A stretch of DNA of 32,181 nt from Nitriliruptorales bacterium (lineage in GTDB: Bacteria; Actinomycetota; Nitriliruptoria; Nitriliruptorales; Nitriliruptoraceae), in contig JAGXFT010000089.1 in assembly GCA_024637135.1 (NCBI GenBank), positions 1-32,181 on the forward strand, written 5' to 3'. Shown in pieces: positions 7,069 to 15,914 of this stretch. Made by a program: the position numbers and the translations under genes. How positions within the stretch are numbered: position 1 is the stretch's first letter; every line of letters begins with the position of its first letter. Below the pieces are notes generated by a model that was given only the letters and a program-made list of their open reading frames with translations, had not been told where the DNA came from and did no database searches.

Positions 7069-8492
7069 GACGGGTCGGCGGGATCGCCGCCGACGGCCGC
7101 CATCAGCATGCGGGCGGTCTCGGTCACCGAGCCCTGCATCGACGGATAGACCGAGACGGTGTGCGCCAACTGGCTGACCGTGAGACGGTTCTGCACCGCG
7201 ACGGCCAGTGGCTGGATCAGGTCGGAGGCCGACGACGACACCACGACGCCGCCCACGACCATGCCGGACCCGACCATCGCGTGGACCTTGACGAAGCCGT
7301 CGGTGTGGTCGGCCATCTTGGCCCGCGGGTTGCCCCGGAAGTCCAGCCTCGCGGTCACCACCGGGATCCCGCGCGCCTCGGCCTCGTCGCGGGACAACCC
7401 GACGGTGGCCACCTCGGGATCGGTGAAGATCGTGGAGGCGACCGCGTCCCAGCGGATCGGGGTGACGGCCTGTCCCAACGCGTGCCACATCGCGATCCGG
7501 CCCTGCATGGCCGCCACCGACGCCAGCATCACACGGCCGACGACGTCCCCGGCCGCGTAGATCCAGCGACACGACGTGCGGCCGACGCGGTCGACCTCGA
7601 TCCCACCCCAGCGGTTGGGTTCGACCCCCGCCAGGGCGAGGCCAAGGTCATCGGAGGTGGGCACCTGGCCGACCGTGAACAGCACGTGGCTGCCGGTGAC
7701 CGAACTGCCGTCGGTCAGGCCGATCTCGACCCGGTCGCCGTGGTTGGTGCAGGTCTCGGCGCGCGCGTTGCGCAGGATGGTCATGCCGCGGCGCTCGAAC
7801 ACGTCCTCGATGACCTGTGCGGCGTCGGGGTCCTCGGTGGGCAGGATCAGGTCCCGCGACGACACCAGCGTGACGGTCGTGCCGAAGCGCACGAAGGCAT
7901 GGGCGAACTCGGCACCGGTCGCCCCGGATCCCACCACGACCAGGTGCTCGGGGAGTTCGGGCAGGCCGTACACGTCCTGGCCGGTCAGCACGCGCTCACC
8001 GTCGGGTTCGAAGAAGGGCAGCACCCGTGCCCGGGACCCGGTGGCGACCAGCACGTAGTCGGCCTCGAGGGTCTCCTCGCCGCCGTCGGCGAGTTCGGCC
8101 GTCACCTGGTGGTGGCCCGAGATCCGGCCGCGCCCACGCAGCAGGCGCACGCCCGCCTCGTCACAGACCTTGCGCTCGATGTCGGCCGACTGGTCGGCAC
8201 CCAGCGCCAGGACGCGCTGGGCCACGACCGGGAAGTCGACCGTGACCTCGTCGCGGTCGACGCCCTGGTGCCGCACGCCCATGTCGTGGCTGCGGGCGAT
8301 CCAGCCCATGGCCTCGGCGGCGACGATCAGCGCCTTGGACGGCACGCAGTCCCACAGCACGGAGTTGCCACCCAGGCCCTCGTCGGCAACGATCGTGACG
8401 TCCGCGCCCAGTTCGGCGGCGACGAGGGCGGCCTCGTAGCCGGCCGGTCCCCCGCCGAGGATGGTGATGCGTTGGCTGGCGTCACTGGTCAC
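7065..8492 (-). CDS. lpdA: LpdA-like NAD(P)H quinone reductase (Lpd-fold flavoprotein)
   Basis: This 475-aa flavoprotein has the pyridine nucleotide-disulfide oxidoreductase fold: FAD loop ILGGGPAGYEAA near 11-22, NAD(P)-binding VVVGSGATGAEFAHAF, an FAD motif IYAAGDVVG, and the dimerisation domain. It departs from true lipoamide dehydrogenase: the redox pair is reduced to GGNSVLWDC (Ser44 in place of the first Cys, Cys49 retained), and the C-terminal His-Glu dyad is replaced (Tyr449, Gly454). Loss of both is the hallmark of mycobacterial Rv3303c/LpdA, a quinone reductase. The GTG start at 8492 has a GAGGA site, and the stop overlaps a 35-aa membrane peptide. The electron acceptor is not shown by the sequence. 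Confidence 0.82.
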   Translation of the reverse strand: MTSDASQRITILGGGPAGYEAALVAAELGADVTIVADEGLGGNSVLWDCVPSKALIVAAEAMGWIARSHDMGVRHQGVDRDEVTVDFPVVAQRVLALGADQSADIERKVCDEAGVRLLRGRGRISGHHQVTAELADGGEETLEADYVLVATGSRARVLPFFEPDGERVLTGQDVYGLPELPEHLVVVGSGATGAEFAHAFVRFGTTVTLVSSRDLILPTEDPDAAQVIEDVFERRGMTILRNARAETCTNHGDRVEIGLTDGSSVTGSHVLFTVGQVPTSDDLGLALAGVEPNRWGGIEVDRVGRTSCRWIYAAGDVVGRVMLASVAAMQGRIAMWHALGQAVTPIRWDAVASTIFTDPEVATVGLSRDEAEARGIPVVTARLDFRGNPRAKMADHTDGFVKVHAMVGSGMVVGGVVVSSSASDLIQPLAVAVQNRLTVSQLAHTVSVYPSMQGSVTETARMLMAAVGGDPADPS

Positions 8493-8577
8493 CTGGTGGT
8501 CCTCGTCTCGGCCGGACGGCGTGGCCATGCAGGACCGCGGCGGACGGCCACGTCCGCGGGTCGACACGACGAGCCGC

Positions 8578-8583
8578 ACCGTA
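8578..8583 (-). promoter_or_regulatory. Putative -10 box of lpdA
   Basis: TACGGT on the minus strand, about 86 bp before the GTG start. No clear -35. The same hexamer lies upstream of the dienelactone hydrolase gene. Confidence 0.28.
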
Positions 8584-8646
8584 ACCCAGCCACCCGGCCG
8601 TCGTGACGGCCGCGCCACCCACGCCGGACCGGGGCGAGGTCGCCGG

Positions 8647-10287
8647 TCAGGCCCCCATGCGGGCGAGGTGGTTGCGGGCGGCGGCGGCGCGCGCACCCTC
8701 GGCCTCCAGCACGTCCACGACGACGTCCTCGACGACGCCCTCGATCCGCTCGTGCAGGCGGCCCCGGACCCGTCGCCGGGCGCGCGCGGCCCCGACCCCG
8801 GCCGCCGACCCGGCCAGTGCCCCCAGCGCCAGTCCCAGGATCGCGCCACCAAGCAGGAGCAGGGTCGGCCACGGCAGGGACAGCGCGCCCAGGGAAAGGT
8901 CGGGGATCGGCAGGTCCGGCAACTGCAGCCACGCGACCACGAAGGCCGCCAGCAACCACACGGCCCCGACGACCATTGCGACGGCGAGCAGCCACTGCAG
9001 GGCACCCACGGCCACCCACCAGCGCGGATGGTGGTCGTCCTCGAGGTCGATGCCGGCCACGGCCCGGTCCAGGGCCACCGGGAGGTCCGACACCACGTCG
9101 TCCAGTCGGCCCTCCAACGGGGTCGCCCACAACGGGGGCCACCCGGCGGCGAGGTCGTCCACGCGGGCCCGAACGGCGGTTGCCAGGGTGGCGGTCGCCA
9201 CGCCATGGGGCACGGCTCGCGACGACCGCGTCCCGACGCCGTCGACCGGGCGGTCCCGGGCGAGGCCGAGCCGGGCCAGCGGATCCCGTCCCGGGGCCTG
9301 CAGGCGGCGCAGCGGCGGCCACCCGGTGGCACGACGAGCGCGATGGCGATGGGTGGCCGACACGGCGTCCAGCACGGCCGGCGCACCCGCTGCCGTCATC
9401 GCGGCCTCGACCATGGCCTGGTGGCGCCGGTCCGGGACGTCGCCCCCCGCGTCGGGTGGGACCTCGTCCGACAGGTCGACCGCCAGCGCTCGCAGGTCGG
9501 CAACGATCCGGTCACCGGCGGCACGGTGGTCGGCCACCGAGGTCGCGAGGCGCTCGCGCAGGTCGTCGACGCCCACGTCGGTGACCGTCGAGGCAGCCAC
9601 GACCTCCGTCCCGCCCAGGCCCTCGTCGGCCAGCAGGGCGCGCAGGTCCGCCACCACCTGCCGGGCGTCGTCGGGCGCCAGCCGGTCCATCCGGTTGCAG
9701 ACCACCGTCAGGACGCCCGAGTGGGCGCGCAGTGGTGCCAGGAGGTCGTCGTGGACCGATGCGTCGGCGTACTTCTCGGGGTCGACCACCCACACCAGCC
9801 GGTCGGCGACCGCCACCACCTCGGCCGCCCGATGGCGGTGCTCGACCACCACGGAGTCGTGGTCCGGGAGGTCCACCAGCACCAACGACTCGAGTTCCGG
9901 GTGGGTGTGGACGGCGACGTTGTTCCACGACGACAGCCCGAGGTGGGCCATCAGTTCGGCCACCGGCTCGGCGCTGACGACGGCTGCCAGGGGTTCGGAG
10001 GTGGTGGGCCGGGTCACCCCGACCCGGGCCAGGTCGACGTCCAGCAACGCGTTGAACAACGACGACTTGCCGACGCCGGTGGGACCGGCCAGCACCACGA
10101 CGGTGTGGTCGCCCGCCACCGCGAGGCGCCCGCGCGCCCGTTCGAGCACCGTCCGGAGTGCCGTGCGTGCCGGGATGGACAGCCGCGACCCGCCCAGTTC
10201 CGCCAGCGACCGGGCCGCGATCAGGCGTCGGCGCAGGTCGCCACCGGTGGGATCGGTCTGGTCGCTGAGCGGCGCCGACCCGGTCAC
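8647..10287 (-). CDS. YfjP-type membrane GTPase (second gene of dynamin-like pair)
   Basis: This 546-aa protein has an N-terminal P-loop GTPase domain and a C-terminal membrane region. G1 is GPTGVGKSS at 68-76, the switch II motif is DLPDHDS at 139-145, and G4 is NRMD at 198-201, so guanine specificity is likely. Two hydrophobic stretches (WWVAVGALQWLLAVAMVVGA and the segment around LLLLGGAILGLALGALAG) lie near residues 405-490, followed by a helical tail. The GTG start overlaps the stop of the GTPase gene upstream (GTGA at 10284-10287), so the two are made together. Paired actinobacterial GTPases of this kind are linked to membrane remodelling or stress, but this pair's role is unknown. Confidence 0.82.
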   Translation of the reverse strand: MTGSAPLSDQTDPTGGDLRRRLIAARSLAELGGSRLSIPARTALRTVLERARGRLAVAGDHTVVVLAGPTGVGKSSLFNALLDVDLARVGVTRPTTSEPLAAVVSAEPVAELMAHLGLSSWNNVAVHTHPELESLVLVDLPDHDSVVVEHRHRAAEVVAVADRLVWVVDPEKYADASVHDDLLAPLRAHSGVLTVVCNRMDRLAPDDARQVVADLRALLADEGLGGTEVVAASTVTDVGVDDLRERLATSVADHRAAGDRIVADLRALAVDLSDEVPPDAGGDVPDRRHQAMVEAAMTAAGAPAVLDAVSATHRHRARRATGWPPLRRLQAPGRDPLARLGLARDRPVDGVGTRSSRAVPHGVATATLATAVRARVDDLAAGWPPLWATPLEGRLDDVVSDLPVALDRAVAGIDLEDDHHPRWWVAVGALQWLLAVAMVVGAVWLLAAFVVAWLQLPDLPIPDLSLGALSLPWPTLLLLGGAILGLALGALAGSAAGVGAARARRRVRGRLHERIEGVVEDVVVDVLEAEGARAAAARNHLARMGA

Positions 10288-11984
10288 AGCCCGGCCTGCT
10301 GACGCGCCACGTCCAGTTCGACCATCTGCCCCCGCAGGCGGTCCGCCACCGCCGGGTCCAGCCGCAGGGACGCGAGGCGGGAGCGGAAGTCATCGGCCTG
10401 GGCCCCGACCAGGACCCGTACACGCCGCACGAGCGCGTCCTTGGCCTGGGTGGTCATCGTGCGCACGGCCTGGTCACCCAGGACGGCCTCCAGCAGGCGC
10501 TGGGCCAGCACGGACGTCCCGGCTGCGACCCCGACCTCGGCGCCGGTCAGGCCCGCCGTGGAGGCGAACACGGCCACCATCAGGGCCGCCGCGACCCCGT
10601 TCAGCCCGAGCGCGAGCACGCGAGCAGACGTGCGCTTGTCGGCGGCCTGGGTCCGCACCAGTTCGACCACCTCGTCCTGCCACGCCTGGACGAGCTGGCG
10701 CGCGTCGCCGGCCGTTCCCGTGGGTGCCGCGACCTCCAGGTCGGACACCAGTTGTGCGCCGGGCCCCGCCTGCCAGGCGCGGATCGTGTCCCGGCGCGAG
10801 CGCTGCATGGCGTCGACGACGACCGCCGAGAGCCCGTCGCCGACCGCGTCCGTCAACTGCGCCTCGGGGCGCGTGCCCGACCGGAACAGTGCCGTCACGC
10901 GGTCACGGAGCCGTCCGACGCCCGTCTCCAGTCGCCGCAGCCAGTCGCCCGCGCCGACGAAGTCGTGCCAGCGTGCCAGGACCTCGCCCCGCAGCACCCG
11001 ACCGTCGTCGATGGCGTCGAGGATGCTCGCGACGGCGTGTTCGTGGGCGACGTCGGCCCGCTCGCCCAGGTCCGCCACGGCGGCCTGCTGGTCGTCGACC
11101 GCCTCGACCACCGCCTCCACCCGTCCGGCCACGCTGGCGAGCGCGCCGACCAGGGTGGCGTCGGCGACGGCGCGCCGGGCCGCGTCGTCGCCGGCCACGT
11201 CGTCCAGGTACGCGATCACCTCCCCGACGGCCTCCCGCGGCAGGCGCTCGTCGGCGATCGCCTCGGCGTCCTCGACGACCAGCAACGCGGCTCGCGCCAG
11301 GCCCGCCTCGTCGAGCATGTGGCGCAGGTGCGCGGCCACCTCCCGGCGCTGGGCGGGCTCGATCCGGTCCAGCACCACGGCGACGGCGGTGCCGTGGTCG
11401 GCCGCCGTGCGCAACAGGTCCCACGGCACGGCGTCGGCGTAGCGGGCAGGCGTGGTCACGAACAGCCACAGGTCGGCGGCTCCCAGCAGCTGGCGCGACA
11501 ACGCCCGGTTGGCCGCGGCCACCGAGTCGATGTCGGGCGTGTCCAACAGGGCGACGCCGGGCGGCACCTGGTCGCTGGCGACGAGTGTGAGGACGTCCGG
11601 GTCGGCTGTGGCCTCGGTGCCGACGGCTCGGCGCAGCGAGGGCAGCACCCGGTCGGAACGGAACGAGTCCTCGTCGGTCGGGTGGTGCACCAGCACCGGC
11701 GAACGGGTGGTGGGGCGCAGCACACCGGTGCGGCTGACGGCGTCCGCGACCAGCGTGTTCACCAGGGTCGACTTGCCGGCGCCGGTGGAACCACCGACGA
11801 CGACCAGCAACGGGGCGCCCCGGTCGACCAGGCGCGGCAGGAGGTGGTCGGCGAACTGGTCGGCCAGCCGCTGTTGCACGATCCGCCCGGACGTGGCGGA
11901 CGGCAGGTCCAGTGGCAGGCGCACGGCGGCCACGGTCGCCGCCAGCGAGGTGGCCGCCTCCACGAGCTCGGCGGTGTCGGACAT
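10284..11984 (-). CDS. Dynamin-like GTPase (first gene of pair)
   Basis: This 566-aa protein has the P-loop GGSTGAGKST at 64-73 and DTPDIDS at 148-154. The guanine-specificity position reads LDRIEP (205-210), not the usual T/NKxD, so nucleotide preference may be altered. A long helical middle region precedes a hydrophobic hairpin near 450-500 (NGVAAALMVAVFASTAG and following), as in bacterial dynamin-like proteins that act on membranes. ATG 11984 is preferred over an upstream TTG because a -10 box lies exactly 7 bp before it, implying a leaderless mRNA. The stop overlaps the partner GTPase start, which suggests a heteromeric machine. Confidence 0.82.
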   Translation of the reverse strand: MSDTAELVEAATSLAATVAAVRLPLDLPSATSGRIVQQRLADQFADHLLPRLVDRGAPLLVVVGGSTGAGKSTLVNTLVADAVSRTGVLRPTTRSPVLVHHPTDEDSFRSDRVLPSLRRAVGTEATADPDVLTLVASDQVPPGVALLDTPDIDSVAAANRALSRQLLGAADLWLFVTTPARYADAVPWDLLRTAADHGTAVAVVLDRIEPAQRREVAAHLRHMLDEAGLARAALLVVEDAEAIADERLPREAVGEVIAYLDDVAGDDAARRAVADATLVGALASVAGRVEAVVEAVDDQQAAVADLGERADVAHEHAVASILDAIDDGRVLRGEVLARWHDFVGAGDWLRRLETGVGRLRDRVTALFRSGTRPEAQLTDAVGDGLSAVVVDAMQRSRRDTIRAWQAGPGAQLVSDLEVAAPTGTAGDARQLVQAWQDEVVELVRTQAADKRTSARVLALGLNGVAAALMVAVFASTAGLTGAEVGVAAGTSVLAQRLLEAVLGDQAVRTMTTQAKDALVRRVRVLVGAQADDFRSRLASLRLDPAVADRLRGQMVELDVARQQAGL

Positions 11985-11991
11985 GGCGGTC

Positions 11992-11997
11992 AATGTA
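11992..11997 (-). promoter_or_regulatory. Leaderless promoter -10 box of the GTPase pair
   Basis: TACATT on the minus strand is followed by 7 bases (GACCGCC) and then the ATG at 11984, the geometry of actinobacterial leaderless genes. No Shine-Dalgarno precedes the ATG. Confidence 0.6.
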
Positions 11998-12086
11998 GGT
12001 CGCCGGGGGGTGACAACCCGTCAGGCCGCCCCCGGACGCCGGCGAAGCCCGGACGGTGTGGGTGAGCCGGGGTGCTGTGGTCACGA

Positions 12087-12132
12087 GTCGGTCCTGGCAC
12101 GAACGGCGCTGACGCTGCCCGCCAGGACCGAC
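12087..12132 (-). terminator. Long hairpin after the Rv2466c-like gene
   Basis: GTCGGTCCTGGC (12087-12098) pairs perfectly with GCCAGGACCGAC (12121-12132), a 12-bp stem with a 22-base loop, 5 bp beyond the stop of the gene at 12138. It separates that gene from the GTPase promoter. Confidence 0.65.
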
Positions 12133-12137
12133 CTCGA

Positions 12138-12833
12138 TCACTCGGGTGGCATCAGGGTGGCGAAGAGCGCGTTGTCGATGGGCTCGCGCAGCGATCGCTT
12201 GAACTCGGCGAACGACGGCCAGCGGGCCAGGGTGTCGACGGCCTCGTACAACTCCACGGCCTGGTCGTCGGTCGGGGTCGCGGAGATCACCGGGCCGAAG
12301 AAGGCGGGGCCATCGGGGGGATCGAACGACAGGATCGGGGTCCCCACGTCGCCGCCGGTGCGCTCCATGGCCTCGTCGGTGGAGGCTCGCAACTCGGCGT
12401 CGAAGCGTTCGTGGTGCTGGGCCGCGGCCAGCGACACGGGCAGGTCGGCGGCCTCCAGGATCGCGGGGAGGTCATCGACCACGGACTGCCGGTGCTTGCC
12501 CATGACGACCCAGCGCTCGTCACCCTCGGGCGGACTGTCGATCTCGGGAGCGTCCTCCCACAGGCGCAGGCCCATCTCCTCGTAGAGCCGACCGACGACC
12601 TCGGGCCCGTGGGCCTCCTGGGCGGCTGCCGCGACGCGCAGGAGCGCCGTCCCGGCCGCGTGGCTGTCATTGGTGGCGTCCGCATCATCGGGGTCCTCGT
12701 TGAGGATCGCCAGCGAGATGAAGCGCCAGACCGGTTCGACGTCGGTGAGGCGACTCACCTGGCGGAACCACTTGGACGTCTGCCAGCAGAACGGGCAGAC
12801 CGGATCGAAGAAGAATTCGACCGTGCGGGCCAC
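12138..12833 (-). CDS. Mycothiol-dependent nitroreductase/DsbA-family protein (Rv2466c-like)
   Basis: This 231-aa thioredoxin-fold protein has an inserted helical domain. The N-terminus is VARTVEFFFDPVCPFCW, with the redox pair Cys13/Cys16 in a CPFC motif. Further blocks recall Mycobacterium tuberculosis Rv2466c: SLAILNE, a GGDVGTP cis-proline loop, FFGPV, and a C-terminal FKRSLREP. Rv2466c is a mycothiol-dependent oxidoreductase that reduces oxidised targets and nitro compounds in the cytoplasm. There is no signal peptide, which argues against a periplasmic DsbA role. GTG 12833 follows an AGGAG site. A mycoredoxin-like gene at 24135-24488 supports mycothiol use by this organism. Confidence 0.82.
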   Translation of the reverse strand: MARTVEFFFDPVCPFCWQTSKWFRQVSRLTDVEPVWRFISLAILNEDPDDADATNDSHAAGTALLRVAAAAQEAHGPEVVGRLYEEMGLRLWEDAPEIDSPPEGDERWVVMGKHRQSVVDDLPAILEAADLPVSLAAAQHHERFDAELRASTDEAMERTGGDVGTPILSFDPPDGPAFFGPVISATPTDDQAVELYEAVDTLARWPSFAEFKRSLREPIDNALFATLMPPE

Positions 12834-12933
12834 GGCAACTCCTGGATGTCGGGGAACGGACACCGGTGCAACGGGCGGCACGCCTGCATCCTTCCGCCAG
12901 ATCGTGGGCAGATGATGGACAGGTGGTGGCCGG

Positions 12934-14073
12934 TCAGCCGACGAGCCCGTCCGCCAGCGCCGCGACCACCCCCGCTGCGAGTCGGTCGTGGTCGCGTGCG
13001 CTGCTGTAGGCGTGGCAGGACACCCGCACCATCGGCCGGCCGCCCACTGCCGTGACCTTCGCCTCGATGCCGCGTGCGGCCAGGAAGCGCTCGACGGCGG
13101 CACTGGCGGTCCCCAGTCCGTCGTCGGCGACCGGGAGTTCGACCGTGCGCATCCACCCGGCACCCGGCAGGACCTCGCCGTCCACCCGGCCGGCGAGGTG
13201 GTCGGCGCCAGCGACGGCCAGGCGTTCGATCTCGTCGCCGCGGTCCGCGATGGCGCGTGCCTGGGCGAGCACCGCGCCGATGACCCGCCACGGGCCGATG
13301 TCGGCCGTGCCCTGCCACACCGAGTTCGCGGGGAAGGGGAGGTCGTCCTCGAACGACGGGATCGCGGCCCGGACGTGGTCGTGATGACGCGGATCGACCA
13401 CGACGGCCGCCAACGACTTCGGCGCACACGCCCACTTGTGCAGGTTGCCGACCCAGGCGTCCGCCCCGCGGCCGTCGAGGTCCAGCGGCACCTGGCCCGG
13501 TTCGTGGGCGCCGTCCACGACGATGGGGACGTCGCGTGCCCGGGCGGCCGCCACGACCGCGTCCACGTCGCAGCCCGTGGCCGTGGCCGACGCGATGGCG
13601 TCCACCACGACGCCGTCGACCCCGTCCAGGGCCGCCGCCAGGGTGGCAGCGGCCACGTCGGCACGCGCCCGGGGGTCGAGGTGGATCGGCACCAGTTCGG
13701 CCCCGCTGCGTGCGGCCCTGCGGCGCAGGGCGGCCAGCACCGCCGGATAGGTCAGGTCGGTGCACAGGATCCGGGCACCGGGTCGCCACGGCAACACCCG
13801 CAGCGCGACGTGCATGCCCACGGTGGCGTTGGGCACCAGTGCGGTGTTGGTGGCCGGGGCACCGAGGAAGTCGGCCACCACCGCGACGGCGTCGGCATGG
13901 AGGTCGTCGTGGCGGCGACCCCAGGTGTCCATGGGGTTGGCCTCGGCCTCCCGACGCGTCGCCTCCACGGCCGCCACGATGGCCGTCGTCACACCTCCGA
14001 AGGAGCCGTGGTTGGTGTGCACGACGTCGTCGTCCAGCGCCCAGGCCCGGGTCGAGCCGAACAGTCCGCCCAC
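12934..14073 (-). CDS. Class V PLP aminotransferase (isopenicillin-N epimerase-like)
   Basis: This 379-aa fold-type I PLP enzyme of the class V / cysteine desulfurase-epimerase superfamily starts with a DDDVVHTNHGSFGG block typical of the isopenicillin-N epimerase-like branch. VVDGAHEPGQ carries the cofactor Asp187 and His190, and NLHKWACAPK carries the Schiff-base Lys213. The substrate cannot be deduced, and no beta-lactam or Fe-S gene is nearby. Start at GTG 14073 (GGLFGSTRAW); no strong ribosome site is visible, so the start is uncertain. It lies 105 bp after the mutase gene on the same strand and may be co-transcribed with it. Confidence 0.8.
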   Translation of the reverse strand: MGGLFGSTRAWALDDDVVHTNHGSFGGVTTAIVAAVEATRREAEANPMDTWGRRHDDLHADAVAVVADFLGAPATNTALVPNATVGMHVALRVLPWRPGARILCTDLTYPAVLAALRRRAARSGAELVPIHLDPRARADVAAATLAAALDGVDGVVVDAIASATATGCDVDAVVAAARARDVPIVVDGAHEPGQVPLDLDGRGADAWVGNLHKWACAPKSLAAVVVDPRHHDHVRAAIPSFEDDLPFPANSVWQGTADIGPWRVIGAVLAQARAIADRGDEIERLAVAGADHLAGRVDGEVLPGAGWMRTVELPVADDGLGTASAAVERFLAARGIEAKVTAVGGRPMVRVSCHAYSSARDHDRLAAGVVAALADGLVG

Positions 14074-14178
14074 GTCCGGAACCCGGTGGTCAGCGCCCCC
14101 GCCACGTGCGGCACCCCCACCTCACCGGCATCGGGTCGGTCGTCCCCCCGCCCGTGGCCGACACCCGGCACACCCACC

Positions 14179-15765
14179 TCAGAGACGGTCGTTGGGGACG
14201 TAGCCGCCCCACTCGTCGCGCAGCACGTCGCAGACCTCCTGGAGGGTGGCCCGGGCCTGCAGGGCGGCCCGCATGGGTACCAGCAGGTTGTCGCCGGACC
14301 CGACCGCGGCCCGGACGTCGTCGAGGCAGGCATCGACCGTCGACTGGTCGCGTCCGTCCTTGACCGCGTCGATGCGCGCGACCTGTTCGGCCCGGATCGA
14401 CTCGTCGACGCGTTGCAGGTCGGGCTGGACGTCCTCGTCACGCTGGTACCGGTTGACGCCGACGACGACCTGCTCGCCGGACTCCACCGCCTTGGCGATG
14501 GCGTAGGCCGAGCGCTCGATCTCGCCCTTCTGGTAGCCCTCCTCGATCGCGGCCACCGCGCCGCCGAGGTCGTCGATCGCGTCCAGTTCGGCCAACACCT
14601 CGGCCTCGATCCGGTCCGTCATCGACTCGACCAGGTAGCTGCCGGCCAGCGGGTCGACGCTGCTGGCCACGTCGGACTCGTGGGCGATCACCTGCTGGGT
14701 GCGCAGGGCGAGGCGGGCCGACTGCTCGGTCGGCAGGGCGAGCGCCTCGTCGTAGCTGTTGGTGTGCAGCGACTGGGTGCCGCCCAGGGCCGCCGCCAGC
14801 GCCTGGATGGTGACCCGCACCATGTTGACCTCGGGCTGCTGCGCGGTCAGTTGGACCCCGGCCGTCTGGGTGTGGAAGCGCAGCATCATCGACTTGGGGT
14901 CGGTCGCCCCGAAGCGGTCGCGCATCAGTCGGGCCCAGATCCGTCGGGCGGCCCGGAACTTGGCCACCTCCTCCAACAGGGTCGTGCGCGACACGAAGAA
15001 GAAACTCAGTCGCGGCGCGAAGGCGTCCACGTCCAGGCCCGCGGCCAGGGCCGCCTCAACGTAGGCGATCCCGTCCGCGATCGTGAAGGCCACCTCCTGC
15101 ACCGGGGTCGCCCCCGCCTCACCGATGTGGTAGCCCGAGATCGAGATCGTGTTGAAGCCCGGGAGGCGATCGGCGCAGTAGGCGAACGTGTCCGCGATCA
15201 GCCGCAGCGACGGCTCCGGTGGGTAGATGTAGGTCCCGCGGGCGATGTACTCCTTGAGCACGTCGTTCTGGATGGTCCCGCGCAGGTCGGCGGCGTCCAC
15301 GCCCTGTTCCTCGCCGGCGATCTCGTACATCAACAGCAGCAGCGCGGCCGGCGCGTTGATGGTCATCGAGGTGGACACCTCGTCGAGCGGGATCCCGTCG
15401 AACAGGATCTTCATGTCCTCGACCGTGTCGATCGCGACCCCGACCTTGCCGACCTCGCCGTCGGCGATCTCGGCCGACGAGTCGTAGCCCATCTGGGTCG
15501 GCAGGTCGAAGGCAACCGACAGCCCGGTCGTCCCCTGGTCCAGCAGGTACTTGTAGCGCTGGTTGGACTCGGCGGCGGTCGAGAACCCGGCGTACTGGCG
15601 CATGGTCCAGAGCCGCCCGCGGTACATGCTGGGATACGGGCCCCGCGTGTAGGGGAACTCACCGGGTGCGCCCAGTGCCTCGTCGGGGTCGAAGTCGGCG
15701 AGGTCGTCCGGCCCGTAGACCTCCTCGATCGGGAAGCCACTGACAGCCGGGAACTCGTCGGTCAT
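14179..15765 (-). CDS. mutA: Methylmalonyl-CoA mutase large (catalytic) subunit, no B12 domain
   Basis: This 528-aa TIM-barrel subunit of the coenzyme-B12 mutases interconverts (R)-methylmalonyl-CoA and succinyl-CoA. Family blocks in order: [78 protein letters not shown] and [16 protein letters not shown]. Residues corresponding to the methylmalonyl-specific Tyr89/Arg207 of Propionibacterium are present (Tyr58, Arg176), which argues against isobutyryl-CoA mutase; catalytic His is His213. The C-terminal cobalamin-binding domain is missing, so a separate small subunit must exist elsewhere. ATG 15765 has a GAGGA site. It fits downstream of the propionyl-CoA carboxylase in this window. Confidence 0.88.
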   Translation of the reverse strand: MTDEFPAVSGFPIEEVYGPDDLADFDPDEALGAPGEFPYTRGPYPSMYRGRLWTMRQYAGFSTAAESNQRYKYLLDQGTTGLSVAFDLPTQMGYDSSAEIADGEVGKVGVAIDTVEDMKILFDGIPLDEVSTSMTINAPAALLLLMYEIAGEEQGVDAADLRGTIQNDVLKEYIARGTYIYPPEPSLRLIADTFAYCADRLPGFNTISISGYHIGEAGATPVQEVAFTIADGIAYVEAALAAGLDVDAFAPRLSFFFVSRTTLLEEVAKFRAARRIWARLMRDRFGATDPKSMMLRFHTQTAGVQLTAQQPEVNMVRVTIQALAAALGGTQSLHTNSYDEALALPTEQSARLALRTQQVIAHESDVASSVDPLAGSYLVESMTDRIEAEVLAELDAIDDLGGAVAAIEEGYQKGEIERSAYAIAKAVESGEQVVVGVNRYQRDEDVQPDLQRVDESIRAEQVARIDAVKDGRDQSTVDACLDDVRAAVGSGDNLLVPMRAALQARATLQEVCDVLRDEWGGYVPNDRL

Positions 15766-15855
15766 GGGCTGGTCCTCGACTCGGGGTGGTCGGTGGTCGG
15801 CGTCGCCGGGGCGTCCAACGCCGTGACCGGGCCACAGGACGACCCGATCACGGCG

Positions 15856-15861
15856 AGGCTA
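15856..15861 (-). promoter_or_regulatory. Putative -10 box of mutA
   Basis: TAGCCT on the minus strand, about 90 bp before the mutA start, in the only TA-containing stretch of this gap. No convincing -35, and no B12-riboswitch box is visible in the leader. Confidence 0.33.
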
Positions 15862-15895
15862 GTCCCCGACGGCATCGTGTTGGCCAGCGCCCACT

Positions 15896-15910
15896 GCGTC
15901 CGAAGGACGC
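15896..15910 (-). terminator. Tight hairpin after the dienelactone hydrolase gene
   Basis: GCGTCC-GAA-GGACGC forms a perfect 6-bp stem with a 3-base loop, 4 bp past the stop at 15915. It stops transcription before the mutA promoter, although no T-run follows. Confidence 0.5.
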
Positions 15911-15914
15911 GCCG

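Noticed and set aside
8603-11590. A 995-aa open frame on the plus strand opposite the GTPase pair
   Set aside because: It is low-complexity Arg/Pro/Ser/Ala translation produced by GC-rich third positions, while the minus strand encodes clear G-motifs and coupled starts.
15766-15914. Cobalamin riboswitch upstream of mutA
   Set aside because: The leader is too short, and no B12 box is seen on the minus strand; a CACTG-like match lies on the wrong strand.
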